DNA from: an uncultured Hungatella sp.
GTDB taxonomy: Bacteria > Bacillota > Clostridia > Lachnospirales > Lachnospiraceae
DNA length: 64,000 nucleotides
Assembly: GCA_910588325.1 (NCBI GenBank)
Contig: CAJUPP010000010.1
Span: forward strand, 8,795 to 72,794
Direction: 5' to 3'
The number at the start of each line of letters is the position of its first letter. Positions within the stretch are counted from its first letter, which is position 1. A program made the position numbers and the translations under genes. Positions 52,978-62,388 of the stretch are shown piece after piece. The notes beneath the pieces were generated by a model that did no database searches, had not been told where the DNA came from, and saw only the letters and a program-made list of their open reading frames with translations.

Positions 52978-54318
52978 CTACAATTCCCGTTCTGTTTTTC
53001 CATGTACCATTGCCACATAAGCGCTGGGTGTCATGCCTGTCTGCTTGCGGAACAATTGGGAAAAATACTGGGGATTATTGCCGCAGCCCACCATTTTCGC
53101 CACATTCTGAATTTTTTCCGGATCGCTGGCTGCCAGGTACTCCTTCGCCTTCCGAATTCTCACAGAAGTCAGATAAGTGGAAAACTTCACCCCTGTTTCC
53201 TTCTGAAATTTCCGGCTGACGTAATCCGTATTCATAAACAGTTTCTGCTCTGATATAAACTTCAGATTCAGGCTGGGACTGCTGATATTTTGTTCCACAT
53301 ATTCGAAAATCTGTCCAACCATACCGCTGGTAGTGTCCATATTTTTCTGTTTTTCCAAAAAAGATTCCAAATACCGGATAATAATTTCCTTCACCCTGGA
53401 AAGCTCCGTTTCCTGCTCCAAAACATTTAGAAAATTTGTCAGTTCCGCTGTAGACACCTGCAGGTTATTTAAGGCGATTTTCAAAAACAGGCTGCTGGAA
53501 ATCTGCTTTAAAAACTTCAAATCCTGAATCTCATCCAGAAGTCCTGTCAACTGATTTAGCTTCCCTGAATCTCCGCCCATGATAGAAGAAGACAGCTGTT
53601 CCAGCTCTTCCAAAATAACATTATAATTACAGCAGGAAATCACATGAAAGCTGTGAATATAATAAATAATGCTGTAACGGCGCACCTTGTCCAGAATCAT
53701 CGGAAGAAGACTGCAAAGATTTCTGTGAGAAACCAGTTCCACCTGCGGCCTCACCGGCTGTCCCGGCATCTCCACGGATATGAGAAACTTTAAAAAATTG
53801 TCATACTTTACGGCACAGTCTCTGAAAAATAAAATCAGAGTATTCCTCGTATAAATCCCATGGATGATCACATAAGGCATCTTTCGTGTACAATATTCAG
53901 AAAGGCAGGATAAGTAAGTCTCCAGATACGGCATGGAATACTTCTGATGACAGTCTTTCGCCACATCCCGTATGCTTTCCAGAATCTGGGACTCATGACA
54001 AGGCTTTAGCAGATAGTGCTTTACTCCATACTTCATGGCTTTCTTCGCATATTCAAATTCACCGTATCCGGATAAAAGAATAAACTGGGGCGGGGAATCA
54101 ATCTCCGAAGTCTTCTCGATCAGTTCCATCGCGTCCATACCAGGCATACGGATATCTGTCAGAACAATATCCGGAGACTCGTCCAGAATCATATCATAAG
54201 CCTCCAGCCCGTTTTTGCACAATCCCACAAGTTCAATATCGTGCTGTTTCCAGTCAATAATCGTAGAAATCGTCTCCCGAATCATACGTTCATCATCTGC
54301 AATAATCAACTTCAACAT
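52978..54318 (-). CDS. Response regulator, YesN type
   Basis: 446 residues. The receiver has 'IIADDER', phospho-acceptor D55 in 'LTDIRMP' and 'YLLKPCHES'. The middle has no recognised domain. The C-terminal AraC helix-turn-helix reads 'RKFQKETGVKFSTYLTSVRIRKA' and 'NPQYFSQLFRKQTGMTPSAY'. The ATG at 54318 follows AGGGGTG. It lies 5 bases after the kinase gene. It likely controls the divergent binding protein-creatininase pair or the downstream protease; which is not shown by the sequence. Confidence 0.92.
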   Translation of the reverse strand: MLKLIIADDERMIRETISTIIDWKQHDIELVGLCKNGLEAYDMILDESPDIVLTDIRMPGMDAMELIEKTSEIDSPPQFILLSGYGEFEYAKKAMKYGVKHYLLKPCHESQILESIRDVAKDCHQKYSMPYLETYLSCLSEYCTRKMPYVIIHGIYTRNTLILFFRDCAVKYDNFLKFLISVEMPGQPVRPQVELVSHRNLCSLLPMILDKVRRYSIIYYIHSFHVISCCNYNVILEELEQLSSSIMGGDSGKLNQLTGLLDEIQDLKFLKQISSSLFLKIALNNLQVSTAELTNFLNVLEQETELSRVKEIIIRYLESFLEKQKNMDTTSGMVGQIFEYVEQNISSPSLNLKFISEQKLFMNTDYVSRKFQKETGVKFSTYLTSVRIRKAKEYLAASDPEKIQNVAKMVGCGNNPQYFSQLFRKQTGMTPSAYVAMVHGKTEREL

Positions 54319-54323
54319 AATGT

Positions 54324-56168
54324 TCACCCCTTTTCAAAGGTAATAGGAATATGAATCGCCGCCACGGCAAAACCATCCTTATTGTACAATGTCAGACCAT
54401 ACTCGGTCCCAAATAAAAGTTTAATCCTCTGATTAATATTAAGCAGGCCTATGCCAAGTCCCTGGGCATTCTGTTTTGACTGCTCTAACTTTTCCAGAAG
54501 ATTTGCTTCAAACTGGGAACCGTCATTTTTAACCATGATATACAGCGTATTGTCCGGCTCCCTTGAGACAGCGATAATGACAGAGCACTGATCCGGAAAC
54601 CGTTCCAGCCCATATTTGATGGCATTCTCCACAAATGGCTGAATGCTGAAAGGCGGAAGCATAACCTCTGCCAGCTCAGAGTCCAAAACTCCATCCATCC
54701 AGGAATCCGGACTCTCACAGGGATTCCATGCAAGATCCGTACCGGATTTTTCCGGAACAGCCCCATTGATCTCAAACGAATACACCAGCCGCTCTTCATA
54801 GCGGATTTTCTGAATCGCAAGATAACGCCGCACCAGTTCCATCTCTTCCTTTAAAGGAACCAGGGAACTTTTCTGGCTTAGGGAAGAACGCAGCAGGGTT
54901 CCCAGGGCCTCCACCATAATAGAGATTTCTTCATTTCCCGATGCTTTTGCCCGCCAGTTAATAGAGTCCAGAGTATTGTAAAGAAAATGAGGATTGATCT
55001 GGGCCTCCAAAGATTTTAACTGCATGGTCTTCATCTCCAGATTCAGCTTATAATCATTGGTGATAAGTGTATTGACCTTCTGAGCCATGCTGTCAAAATA
55101 CTGATGCATCAGGCCGATTTCATCCTTTCTCTGGGAGTAATCATAGGGAACCTGAATAATGTCCGTATTGTCCCCGTGGAAAGAAGCCATTTTCTGACAC
55201 AAAACTCCGATATGCGCCGTCAGCTTGCGGATGGAAAGATGGATCAGAAAAATTGTCAGAATCAGTCCCAGGAGAAACACCGCCAAATAAGCAAACACCA
55301 GAATTTTCTGGTAACTTTCCATAGCATCATAGGGAATCAACTGAAAATATTCCCAATCCGGCCCTTCCAGGCGCCCCCGAAGTGCAAAATAGAAATGTCC
55401 TTCTGCAGAAATAATCCCATATTTTCCGGAAATTCCTCTCAATTCAGGTAAAACCGTCCTCTCCAGTTTGGGAGAGGAATAGATAATCTGGTCATCCTGA
55501 GAAAAAATCCAGTAAATGTTCTGGAAATCTCTGCTTTCCTTCGTAATCTCATCCAACAGCACATCCATATCGATGGCAATAGCCAATGTTCCCATATCAT
55601 AAAGCTCCATATGTTCAATCTTTCGAATCTGACGAGCCAGGAACAGATAGCTGTTATCCACATATCGGGAAAACCATACGGGTGCCCCTTTGGCTTTTCG
55701 AGCTGCGTGGTTGATTTCCTCTATCATATCCGTCGAAAGCTTCTCATATCCATACCCATATGTGTAAGTGGTAAAACGCGGATTGATAATGGCAGAATAT
55801 GTAAGATAAGGCTTCCTGTACTGCTGATAACAAGTCTGCTGAACCTTATAAATTTTTTCATAAGATGATTCCAAATGGTAATCCAGATCCTGATGAATAA
55901 TATCCAGGTGCCTCTGAATCGTACTGTCCGAACGAAGCACATCCGTAAACTGGACGACGGTATCCAGATGACTGTTCAACAGATAGGTGATTAAATAAGA
56001 AGAACTGGACATGGATTGATACAGCATCTCCTCATAGCGCAGCTTAATAAAATGGATGCTGAATATGTTCAGACTGCCAATGGTTGCAATAATAATTACG
56101 CTTACAATGGTAACCAGTTTTTTCTCTAAAGACATTTGATTAAATAAATTATGTATTATACTTTTCAT
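54324..56168 (-). CDS. Sensor histidine kinase, YesM type
   Basis: 614 residues. Membrane segments lie at about 20-40 and 288-310, with a large extracytoplasmic sensor between. HAMP is followed by the kinase domain with H394 in 'QINPHFLYN' and an ATPase domain ('QPFVENAIKYGLE'). It pairs with the YesN-type regulator 5 bases downstream. No Shine-Dalgarno site precedes the ATG, while TATAAT (56175-56180) lies only 6 bases upstream, so the message may be leaderless or start at an internal codon such as the ATG of 'MSLEKK'. The gene is divergent from a solute-binding lipoprotein. Confidence 0.9.
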   Translation of the reverse strand: MKSIIHNLFNQMSLEKKLVTIVSVIIIATIGSLNIFSIHFIKLRYEEMLYQSMSSSSYLITYLLNSHLDTVVQFTDVLRSDSTIQRHLDIIHQDLDYHLESSYEKIYKVQQTCYQQYRKPYLTYSAIINPRFTTYTYGYGYEKLSTDMIEEINHAARKAKGAPVWFSRYVDNSYLFLARQIRKIEHMELYDMGTLAIAIDMDVLLDEITKESRDFQNIYWIFSQDDQIIYSSPKLERTVLPELRGISGKYGIISAEGHFYFALRGRLEGPDWEYFQLIPYDAMESYQKILVFAYLAVFLLGLILTIFLIHLSIRKLTAHIGVLCQKMASFHGDNTDIIQVPYDYSQRKDEIGLMHQYFDSMAQKVNTLITNDYKLNLEMKTMQLKSLEAQINPHFLYNTLDSINWRAKASGNEEISIMVEALGTLLRSSLSQKSSLVPLKEEMELVRRYLAIQKIRYEERLVYSFEINGAVPEKSGTDLAWNPCESPDSWMDGVLDSELAEVMLPPFSIQPFVENAIKYGLERFPDQCSVIIAVSREPDNTLYIMVKNDGSQFEANLLEKLEQSKQNAQGLGIGLLNINQRIKLLFGTEYGLTLYNKDGFAVAAIHIPITFEKG

Positions 56169-56296
56169 AAATTTATTATATCAAAAAGATATACAGGAAA
56201 AAAGTAGGTTTTGTTGAAAAAGACCACAGTATTTTTGATTTCATGTAAATAGAAATTTATTTATAATGATACTATCAAAAAAGGAGGATATTATTT

Positions 56297-57679
56297 ATGA
56301 AAAAAAGAACATTCGCACTAAGTTTGTCAGCCGTCATGGCGTTGAGCCTGGTTGGATGCAGCAGCACCCCCACAGAAACCACTGCTCAGCAGACAGAAGC
56401 AACCACTGCCGGTGCAGCATCCGAATCCACAAAGGCAACCCCCCCGTCAGAGGCCCAGGAACAGAAAGACATCAAGCTTACCATAGGCTGGTGGGGAAAT
56501 CAGGTGAGAAATGATCGGACACAGGAAGTTCTGGAAATGTATTCCGCAGCCAATCCGGGGGTTTCCTTTGATTCTCAGCCTGCCCAGTATGCTGATTACT
56601 GGACAAAGCTTGCCACCGCTGCAGCAGGAAATGCACTTCCTGATGTCCTTCAGATGAATTACTCTTCTTATCTGGAACAATATGTAGACAATAATCTTCT
56701 GGAAGATTTAGGGCCTTATGTGGAACAGGGGATCTTAGACATATCATCTATTGACCAGTCGATCCTGGATTCCGGTTCTGTAGACGGGAAATTATACGCC
56801 ATCTGCTGCGGTGTTAACGTCCCTGCCCTAATATACAATAAGAGCCTGACAGACGAGCTGGGAATCGAAGTAAAGAACAATATGACAATCGACGAATTTA
56901 TGGATGTCTGCCGTCAGGTAAACGAAAAATCCGGTGTAAAGACAGATTTGGCCTTCGGAAATGCAGAGAGCATGATGACCTATGTATTGCGCGGAGAAGG
57001 CATCCAGGATATGTTCGGTGAAAACGGCTTCTCCGTTGAAGAAGATGCCTTTGTACCATTCTTCAAAATATATGAAACAGGCTACAAAGAAGGCTGGATG
57101 CTGAATGCGGGAATCTATGCGGAATTGACAGAAAACTCTATCGAACAGTGCCCTATGGTATATTTCTCCACACCGGAAACCCAGTCCTGGTGCGCATGCT
57201 ACTGGTCCAATCAGCTGACCGCTATGCAAAATGCGGCTCCCGAAGGCATGGTATTGGAGTACAGTACCTGGCCGGCGTCTGATCCTTCCAAAGCAGACTT
57301 CTTACATCCAAGTATGTTCTTCTCCGTAGCTGCCGGTTCCGCCGAGAAAGAAGAGGCCGTAAAAGTATTGGATTATCTGATTAATGATCTGGACTGCAAT
57401 CAGGTTCTTTTGGCAGAACGCGGGGTTCCAGCAACTACTGCGGTTGCAGATGCCATTTCTGCAAGTCTTCCGGAAGAAAGCCAGCGAGAAATCACTTTCA
57501 TCAATGATGTGGTAACTCCCAACTCCTCTACCATCAGTCCATGCGCCCCTGCAGGTTCCAATGAGGTATTCTCCAAAGCAGACGACCTGGTAGAACAAAT
57601 TCTGTACGGTGTGAAAAATGCAGAAGAAGCATCGGCAGAATTATTTGCAGAAGGCAACAAGATACTTTCTGGCAAATAG
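56297..57679 (+). CDS. Solute-binding lipoprotein without adjacent permeases
   Basis: 460 residues. The signal peptide ends in 'LSLVGC', a lipobox, followed by a Thr/Ala/Ser/Glu-rich linker to about residue 55 and a family 1 binding domain ('TIGWWGNQVRNDRT', 'ALPDVLQMNYSSYLEQY'). AAGGAGG precedes the ATG by 9 bases. TATAAT at 56261-56266 is a probable -10 box with a poor -35. Permease genes normally follow such genes; here a creatininase-family gene follows after 6 bases. It may serve permeases elsewhere, or sense ligand for the divergent two-component system. Confidence 0.9.
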   Translation: MKKRTFALSLSAVMALSLVGCSSTPTETTAQQTEATTAGAASESTKATPPSEAQEQKDIKLTIGWWGNQVRNDRTQEVLEMYSAANPGVSFDSQPAQYADYWTKLATAAAGNALPDVLQMNYSSYLEQYVDNNLLEDLGPYVEQGILDISSIDQSILDSGSVDGKLYAICCGVNVPALIYNKSLTDELGIEVKNNMTIDEFMDVCRQVNEKSGVKTDLAFGNAESMMTYVLRGEGIQDMFGENGFSVEEDAFVPFFKIYETGYKEGWMLNAGIYAELTENSIEQCPMVYFSTPETQSWCACYWSNQLTAMQNAAPEGMVLEYSTWPASDPSKADFLHPSMFFSVAAGSAEKEEAVKVLDYLINDLDCNQVLLAERGVPATTAVADAISASLPEESQREITFINDVVTPNSSTISPCAPAGSNEVFSKADDLVEQILYGVKNAEEASAELFAEGNKILSGK

Positions 57680-57685
57680 AAATCT

Positions 57686-58495
57686 ATGGAATGGAAAAAT
57701 ATGCTGCCTTATCAGTTCGATAAGGCCATAGAAGACGGGCAGATCTGCATTCTGCCCGTAGGTTCCTTGGAACGCCACGGTGAACATATCCCTTATGGAT
57801 GTGACGGAGGAATCGCAGAAATGCTTGCAGTTGAGGCAGCCAAAAAAACTCCTGCAGTGGTATTTCCAACTTACTATTTTGGGCAGGTTCACGAGGCGGC
57901 CATGCATCGGGGTTCCATTAATTTTCCCCCGGAGATGCTGGTTACCCATTTAAGAATGCTGCTGGACCAGATTGCCTACAACGGTTTCAAAAAAATTTTG
58001 ATTATCAGCGGACATGGCGGCAACCGCTTCTTTCTCCAGTTTTTAGATAAAACTCTTCTGGATTATGAGCGCAGCTACTGTTTATATATCGTAGATCCTG
58101 ACTCTGTTTTAAATGATGCGGAACGCGAAAAGCTTCGTCAGATCTTTGAGACCAATGACGGGCATGCCGGGGAAACCGAGACAAGCATGTGTATGGCTGC
58201 CATGCCAGGATGTGTGGATTTAAGCAGGCAGATCTTTCCGGAACCGATTCACAGAATGGGGAAGATGGACGGATTAAAAGGAATCTATACCGGATACTAT
58301 TTTAATGCGGACTGGTCCGAGGGTGTCACCGGCAGTCCGTCACTGGCTACGGAAGAAAAAGGAAAAGCCGTGATGGATATTATCATAGATGCTACCGCCC
58401 GGGCAATCAAAACCGTTCAGGATGATGAAGAAATTCCCAAACTGCAGAAAGAAATATTGGACAAGTGCAGAAAGATGAATGGAAAAAGGCTATAG
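57686..58495 (+). CDS. Creatininase-family amidohydrolase
   Basis: 269 residues. The metal ligands of the family are present: E29, H31 and H34 in 'GSLERHGEHIPYGCD' with D40, then 'ISGHGGN' and 'DGHAGETETS'. Members hydrolyse cyclic amides such as creatinine, or act in formamide or cofactor maturation chemistry; the substrate here is unknown. Its start is 6 bases after the lipoprotein stop, with a weak ribosome site, suggesting coupling. The link to a binding lipoprotein suggests it processes an imported compound. A strong terminator follows. Confidence 0.87.
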   Translation: MEWKNMLPYQFDKAIEDGQICILPVGSLERHGEHIPYGCDGGIAEMLAVEAAKKTPAVVFPTYYFGQVHEAAMHRGSINFPPEMLVTHLRMLLDQIAYNGFKKILIISGHGGNRFFLQFLDKTLLDYERSYCLYIVDPDSVLNDAEREKLRQIFETNDGHAGETETSMCMAAMPGCVDLSRQIFPEPIHRMGKMDGLKGIYTGYYFNADWSEGVTGSPSLATEEKGKAVMDIIIDATARAIKTVQDDEEIPKLQKEILDKCRKMNGKRL

Positions 58496-58639
58496 TGCAT
58501 CTTAAGAATTTCTTCATAATCTTTTTAAACAATCTACAATCTTTTCTTATAACGATATGCTATACTAAAACCATAATAATTGCACAAATCACAAACCCTT
58601 TATCCTTTGAAAATCCTAGATTCTAAAGAGAAGAAGATA

Positions 58640-58672
58640 ACACCTCGTATTAATCACATACGAGGTGTTTTT
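58640..58672 (+). terminator. Terminator after the creatininase-family gene
   Basis: ACACCTCGTAT and ATACGAGGTGT pair perfectly (11 pairs, 7-base loop), followed by TTTTTCG on the plus strand. It probably also serves lysA on the other strand. Confidence 0.85.
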
Positions 58673-58691
58673 CGTTGTCTGCTTAAAAACT

Positions 58692-59969
58692 TTACAAACT
58701 TCTTTCAATCTCCTTAAAAATATCACAGAAATCAAAGGTAGCAAAATAGTCCTTCGGAGTCTCCGCCCTGCGGATAAGCAAAACAGAACCGTCTTCTTTC
58801 AGCAGAACCTCTGCTGATCTCAATTTACCGTTATAATTATACCCCATTGAAAACCCGTGGGCGCCGGTGTCATGTATCACCAGCAGATCCCCTTTCTCGA
58901 TTTCCGGAAGCATCCGGTCAATGGCAAACTTGTCATTATTCTCACAAAGAGAGCCTACCACATCATATTTATGGTCGCAAGGCGCCTGTTCCTTTCCCAT
59001 AACCGTAATGTGGTGATAGGAACCATACATAGCCGGCCGCATCAGATTGACCGCACAGGCATCCACTCCGATATACTCCTTATGGGTATGTTTCTCATGA
59101 ATCGCCTTTGTCACCAGACAACCGTAAGGCCCCAGCATAAAACGGCCCAGCTCCGTATACAGCGCCACATCTCCCATCCCTGCAGGAACCAGCACCTCCT
59201 CATAGACCCTGCGCACGCCTTCTCCGATTACCATAATATCATTCGGTTCCTGGTCAGGCCGGTAAGGAATGCCGATTCCCCCGGACAGATTGATAAAACG
59301 AATCTGTGCCCCTGTCTCTTCATGCAGACGCACTGCCAGCTCAAACAACACCTTTGCCAGCATTGGATAATACTCATTGGTCACCGTATTGCTTGCCAAA
59401 AATGCATGGATTCCGAAATATTTGGCTCCTTTATCCTTCAGAATCCGAAATGCCTGGAAAATCTGGTCTGTTGTCATGCCATATTTGGCATCCCCCGGAT
59501 TATCCATGATATCATTACTGATCTGGAACAGTCCGCCAGGATTATACCGGCAGCTTATAGTCTCCGGAATATAACCGATGGTCTCTTCCAGACACGGAAT
59601 ATGAGTGATGTCATCCAGATTGATGACGGCCCCCAGCTTATCCGCAAGGGCAAATTCCTCCGGCGGTGTCTCATTGGAGGAAAACATAATCTCATGCCCG
59701 TGAAATCCGCAGGCATCAGACATCATCAGTTCTGTCAGAGAAGAGCAGTCCGTTCCGCATCCCATCTCTTTTAATAACTTTAAAATAAACGGATTCGGAG
59801 TAGCCTTCACTGCAAAATACTCCTTGAATCCCTGATTCCAGGCAAATGCCTCCTTTAACCTTCTGGCATTCTCCCTGATTCCTCTCTCGTCATACAGATG
59901 AAAAGGAGTAGGATAGTCTTTCGCAATCTCCTGCAGCTTCTCAAGTGTGACAAATGGCTTTTTTTCCAT
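58692..59969 (-). CDS. lysA: Diaminopimelate decarboxylase
   Basis: 425 residues, fold-type III PLP enzyme. The PLP lysine is K55 in 'EYFAVKATPNP'. 'LSGGIGIPY' binds the phosphate, 'ELGRFMLGPYG' and 'CENNDKFA' are typical decarboxylase motifs across the dimer interface. It makes lysine from meso-diaminopimelate. The sequence is somewhat unlike standard LysA, so another amino-acid or polyamine precursor decarboxylase of the same fold remains possible. GGGAGG lies 8 bases before the ATG. It follows pyk by 29 bases. Confidence 0.85.
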   Translation of the reverse strand: MEKKPFVTLEKLQEIAKDYPTPFHLYDERGIRENARRLKEAFAWNQGFKEYFAVKATPNPFILKLLKEMGCGTDCSSLTELMMSDACGFHGHEIMFSSNETPPEEFALADKLGAVINLDDITHIPCLEETIGYIPETISCRYNPGGLFQISNDIMDNPGDAKYGMTTDQIFQAFRILKDKGAKYFGIHAFLASNTVTNEYYPMLAKVLFELAVRLHEETGAQIRFINLSGGIGIPYRPDQEPNDIMVIGEGVRRVYEEVLVPAGMGDVALYTELGRFMLGPYGCLVTKAIHEKHTHKEYIGVDACAVNLMRPAMYGSYHHITVMGKEQAPCDHKYDVVGSLCENNDKFAIDRMLPEIEKGDLLVIHDTGAHGFSMGYNYNGKLRSAEVLLKEDGSVLLIRRAETPKDYFATFDFCDIFKEIERSL

Positions 59970-59998
59970 GTACCTTTCCTCCCTTGTTCTCTAAGTCT

Positions 59999-61435
59999 CT
60001 ATAAAATGTTTACAATCCTCATTATGTTGGTATGCAGCGCTGGTTCATGGCGATTTTCCCAGTTTACCACTCCGGCAGTCACTACCGCCAGGTCTCCAGA
60101 TTTCAGAATTTTTTTCTCCTTCAAAAGATCCACGGACGAGGCAATCAAAATATCCGTTGATTCTGCTCTTTTTGCGATAAACGGTGTCACGCCCCAGTAA
60201 ATCTGCATCTGGCGCACAGCGCTGGCATTGGGGGAAAGTCCGATAATCTTAGTCTTAGGACGATATTTGGAAAGCAGTCTGGCCGTAAAACCACTGATGC
60301 TTGGCGTCACAATTGCCTCCGCTCCCAGATCATGGGCAGTGGACACGGAAGCAAAGCACACTGCATTGGATATATTCCTTCGATTCGCACTGGATACATT
60401 CCTGGCCTGGTATTCACTGTAATCCAGATGAGCCTCCGCTTCCTCCGCTATGTGGACCATCATCTGCAATGCCTCCACCGGATATTTACCCATAGCAGTC
60501 TCACCGGACAGCATAATTACATCCGTGCCGTCATACACTGCATTGGCTACATCTGTCACTTCCGCTCTGGTAGGACGGGGATTTCGTATCATGGAATCCA
60601 GCATCTGGGTGGCCGTGATAACCGGTTTACATGCCTCATTGCATTTGCGGATAATGGTCTTTTGAAGATAGGGTACTTTCTCCGCCGGTATCTCCACCCC
60701 CAAATCGCCTCTGGCTACCATAATTCCGTCGCTGGCCTCTATGATGGCATCCAGATTCTCGATACCTTCCTGATTCTCTATCTTGGCGATTACCTTGATG
60801 TTGGAACCGGATACTTCCAGCATCTGCTTAATCTCCACAATGGCATCCGCACTGCGCACAAAGGATGCGGCAATAAAATCAAACCCCTGCTCAATTCCGA
60901 ACCAGATATCTTCCTTATCTTTCTCCGTCAATGCCGGCAGCTTAATCTTTACATTGGGTACATTGACACCCTTTCTCTGCCCAAGCTCGCCGCCGTTTAT
61001 CACCAGACAGTGAATCTCGCTTCCTTCTACATTCTCAACTTCCAGTTCGATCAAGCCGTCATCAATCAGAATCCGGCTTCCCCTGGACACATCCTCTGCC
61101 AGTCCGCTGTAATTGATATGACAGATAGTCTCATCACCCTCTATCTGCCTGGTGGTCAGCGTAAAGGCGCTTCCTTCCTTCAGCATTACCTTGTTCCCGT
61201 CTTTCAAAAGTCCGGTACGGATCTCCGGTCCCTTAGTGTCTAAAAGAGCCGCAATAGGCAGATTCAGTTCTTCCCGCACACTTTTTAATTGTTCCAAACG
61301 TTCTTTCTGTTCTTCATGAGTTCCGTGGGAAAAATTGAAACGGGCAATATCCATTCCGTTTTTCGCCAGTTCCAGCATCACCTGACGGTCATCCTCATTG
61401 GGTCCCATAGTACAGATAATCTTAGTTTTTTTCAT
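59999..61435 (-). CDS. pyk: Pyruvate kinase
   Basis: 478 residues from the ATG at 61435, behind AGGAGG. Conserved segments are 'TMGPNEDDRQVMLELAKNGMDIARFNFSHG', 'DTKGPEIRTG', the catalytic lysine region 'IKVIAKIENQEG', and 'MVARGDLGVEIP' with 'MLDSMIRNPRPTRAEVTDVANAV'. It converts phosphoenolpyruvate and ADP to pyruvate and ATP. The short form without the C-terminal phosphohistidine domain is present, unlike the longer pyruvate kinase of many Bacillus. lysA follows. The rhomboid-like gene ends 37 bases upstream. Confidence 0.96.
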   Translation of the reverse strand: MKKTKIICTMGPNEDDRQVMLELAKNGMDIARFNFSHGTHEEQKERLEQLKSVREELNLPIAALLDTKGPEIRTGLLKDGNKVMLKEGSAFTLTTRQIEGDETICHINYSGLAEDVSRGSRILIDDGLIELEVENVEGSEIHCLVINGGELGQRKGVNVPNVKIKLPALTEKDKEDIWFGIEQGFDFIAASFVRSADAIVEIKQMLEVSGSNIKVIAKIENQEGIENLDAIIEASDGIMVARGDLGVEIPAEKVPYLQKTIIRKCNEACKPVITATQMLDSMIRNPRPTRAEVTDVANAVYDGTDVIMLSGETAMGKYPVEALQMMVHIAEEAEAHLDYSEYQARNVSSANRRNISNAVCFASVSTAHDLGAEAIVTPSISGFTARLLSKYRPKTKIIGLSPNASAVRQMQIYWGVTPFIAKRAESTDILIASSVDLLKEKKILKSGDLAVVTAGVVNWENRHEPALHTNIMRIVNIL

Positions 61436-61472
61436 ATCCGCCTCCTGAATTTCATTCATTTCTTAGGAATTT

Positions 61473-62354
61473 TTACTGCTGCCGCATCTGCACCACATCT
61501 TCTGTCACATGCTTATGAGTATACAGATGATCCTGGCAGTACTCCAGCCCGCCTGCACACTTGGAGCAGTAGCGGAATTCCAGGTTCTCTCCGTCCTTCT
61601 CCGTCCTTCCGCACACCGCACACTTATGGCGGGTAGTGCCATGGGCCACAATCTTGACACTCTTCTGAAACTCTCTTTTTCTCTTAATCTCCCTTGGATT
61701 CACCTTATTTAAATTTCTTGTCATCAGGAAGAAAAGCAGGAAGTTTGCCAGTGACAGCACGATGGCGCAGCGGTTGGCCGCATTTCCCACAATAAACCCA
61801 TACAGGAAAAAAATCCCGTCAAAAATTGCCAGCACCTTAGCCTTTACCGGAACTACCATAAACAGTAAAAACTGCAGATCTGGATACTCCAGGGCAAAGG
61901 CAAAAAACAGCGAAAAGTTAAGATACTCTGTCGTCAGAACAAACACCTGTCCAAATACCACATATCCCACCAAGGAAGCCAGAACATGTCCCAGGACTCC
62001 CATAAAAAAGTACACATTAAACCGGAAGGCCCCCCAGGTCCGCTCCAGATTCGTTCCTAAAGAATAGTAGAGGGACAAGGCAATTCCATTGAATATAAGG
62101 TCTGACAGCATCATCCCGGCCGAAGAGCCCAGCGGCGCCATAGAACCCATAGGCGGATAAATCAGAAACGTCACAATTCTCCAAACCTCACCGTGCAGGA
62201 TAGCCTGGGGATCCAGACACAAAAAGCCCCAGTAAATCATGGGATTCAGCATCTGAATGACAATCCCCACTCCATAGATAATCATGATATAGTACATCAG
62301 ATTGCGGATGGCATACCTGCCGAATTTTCGTTCCATCTTGCTAAAAAACTTCAT
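61473..62354 (-). CDS. Rhomboid-like membrane protein with C-terminal zinc ribbon
   Basis: 293 residues with about six membrane segments in the first 210. Layout resembles rhomboid-fold proteins ('GEVWRIVTFLIYPP' is like the rhomboid WR segment), but a GxSx catalytic serine motif is not seen, so protease activity is doubtful. The C-terminal 70 residues carry CAVC, CSKC and a further Cys/His pair ('CQDHLYTHKH'), a likely cytoplasmic zinc-binding module. AAAAGGATG precedes the ATG. It lies between a CorA-type gene and pyk, all on one strand. Function unknown. Confidence 0.75.
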   Translation of the reverse strand: MKFFSKMERKFGRYAIRNLMYYIMIIYGVGIVIQMLNPMIYWGFLCLDPQAILHGEVWRIVTFLIYPPMGSMAPLGSSAGMMLSDLIFNGIALSLYYSLGTNLERTWGAFRFNVYFFMGVLGHVLASLVGYVVFGQVFVLTTEYLNFSLFFAFALEYPDLQFLLFMVVPVKAKVLAIFDGIFFLYGFIVGNAANRCAIVLSLANFLLFFLMTRNLNKVNPREIKRKREFQKSVKIVAHGTTRHKCAVCGRTEKDGENLEFRYCSKCAGGLEYCQDHLYTHKHVTEDVVQMRQQ

Positions 62355-62388
62355 TTCATCATCCTTTTCTTCCTATTTTAATACGGTT

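Noticed and set aside
60332..61243. 303-codon plus-strand frame opposite pyk
   Set aside because: Antisense of pyruvate kinase; composition is not protein-like.
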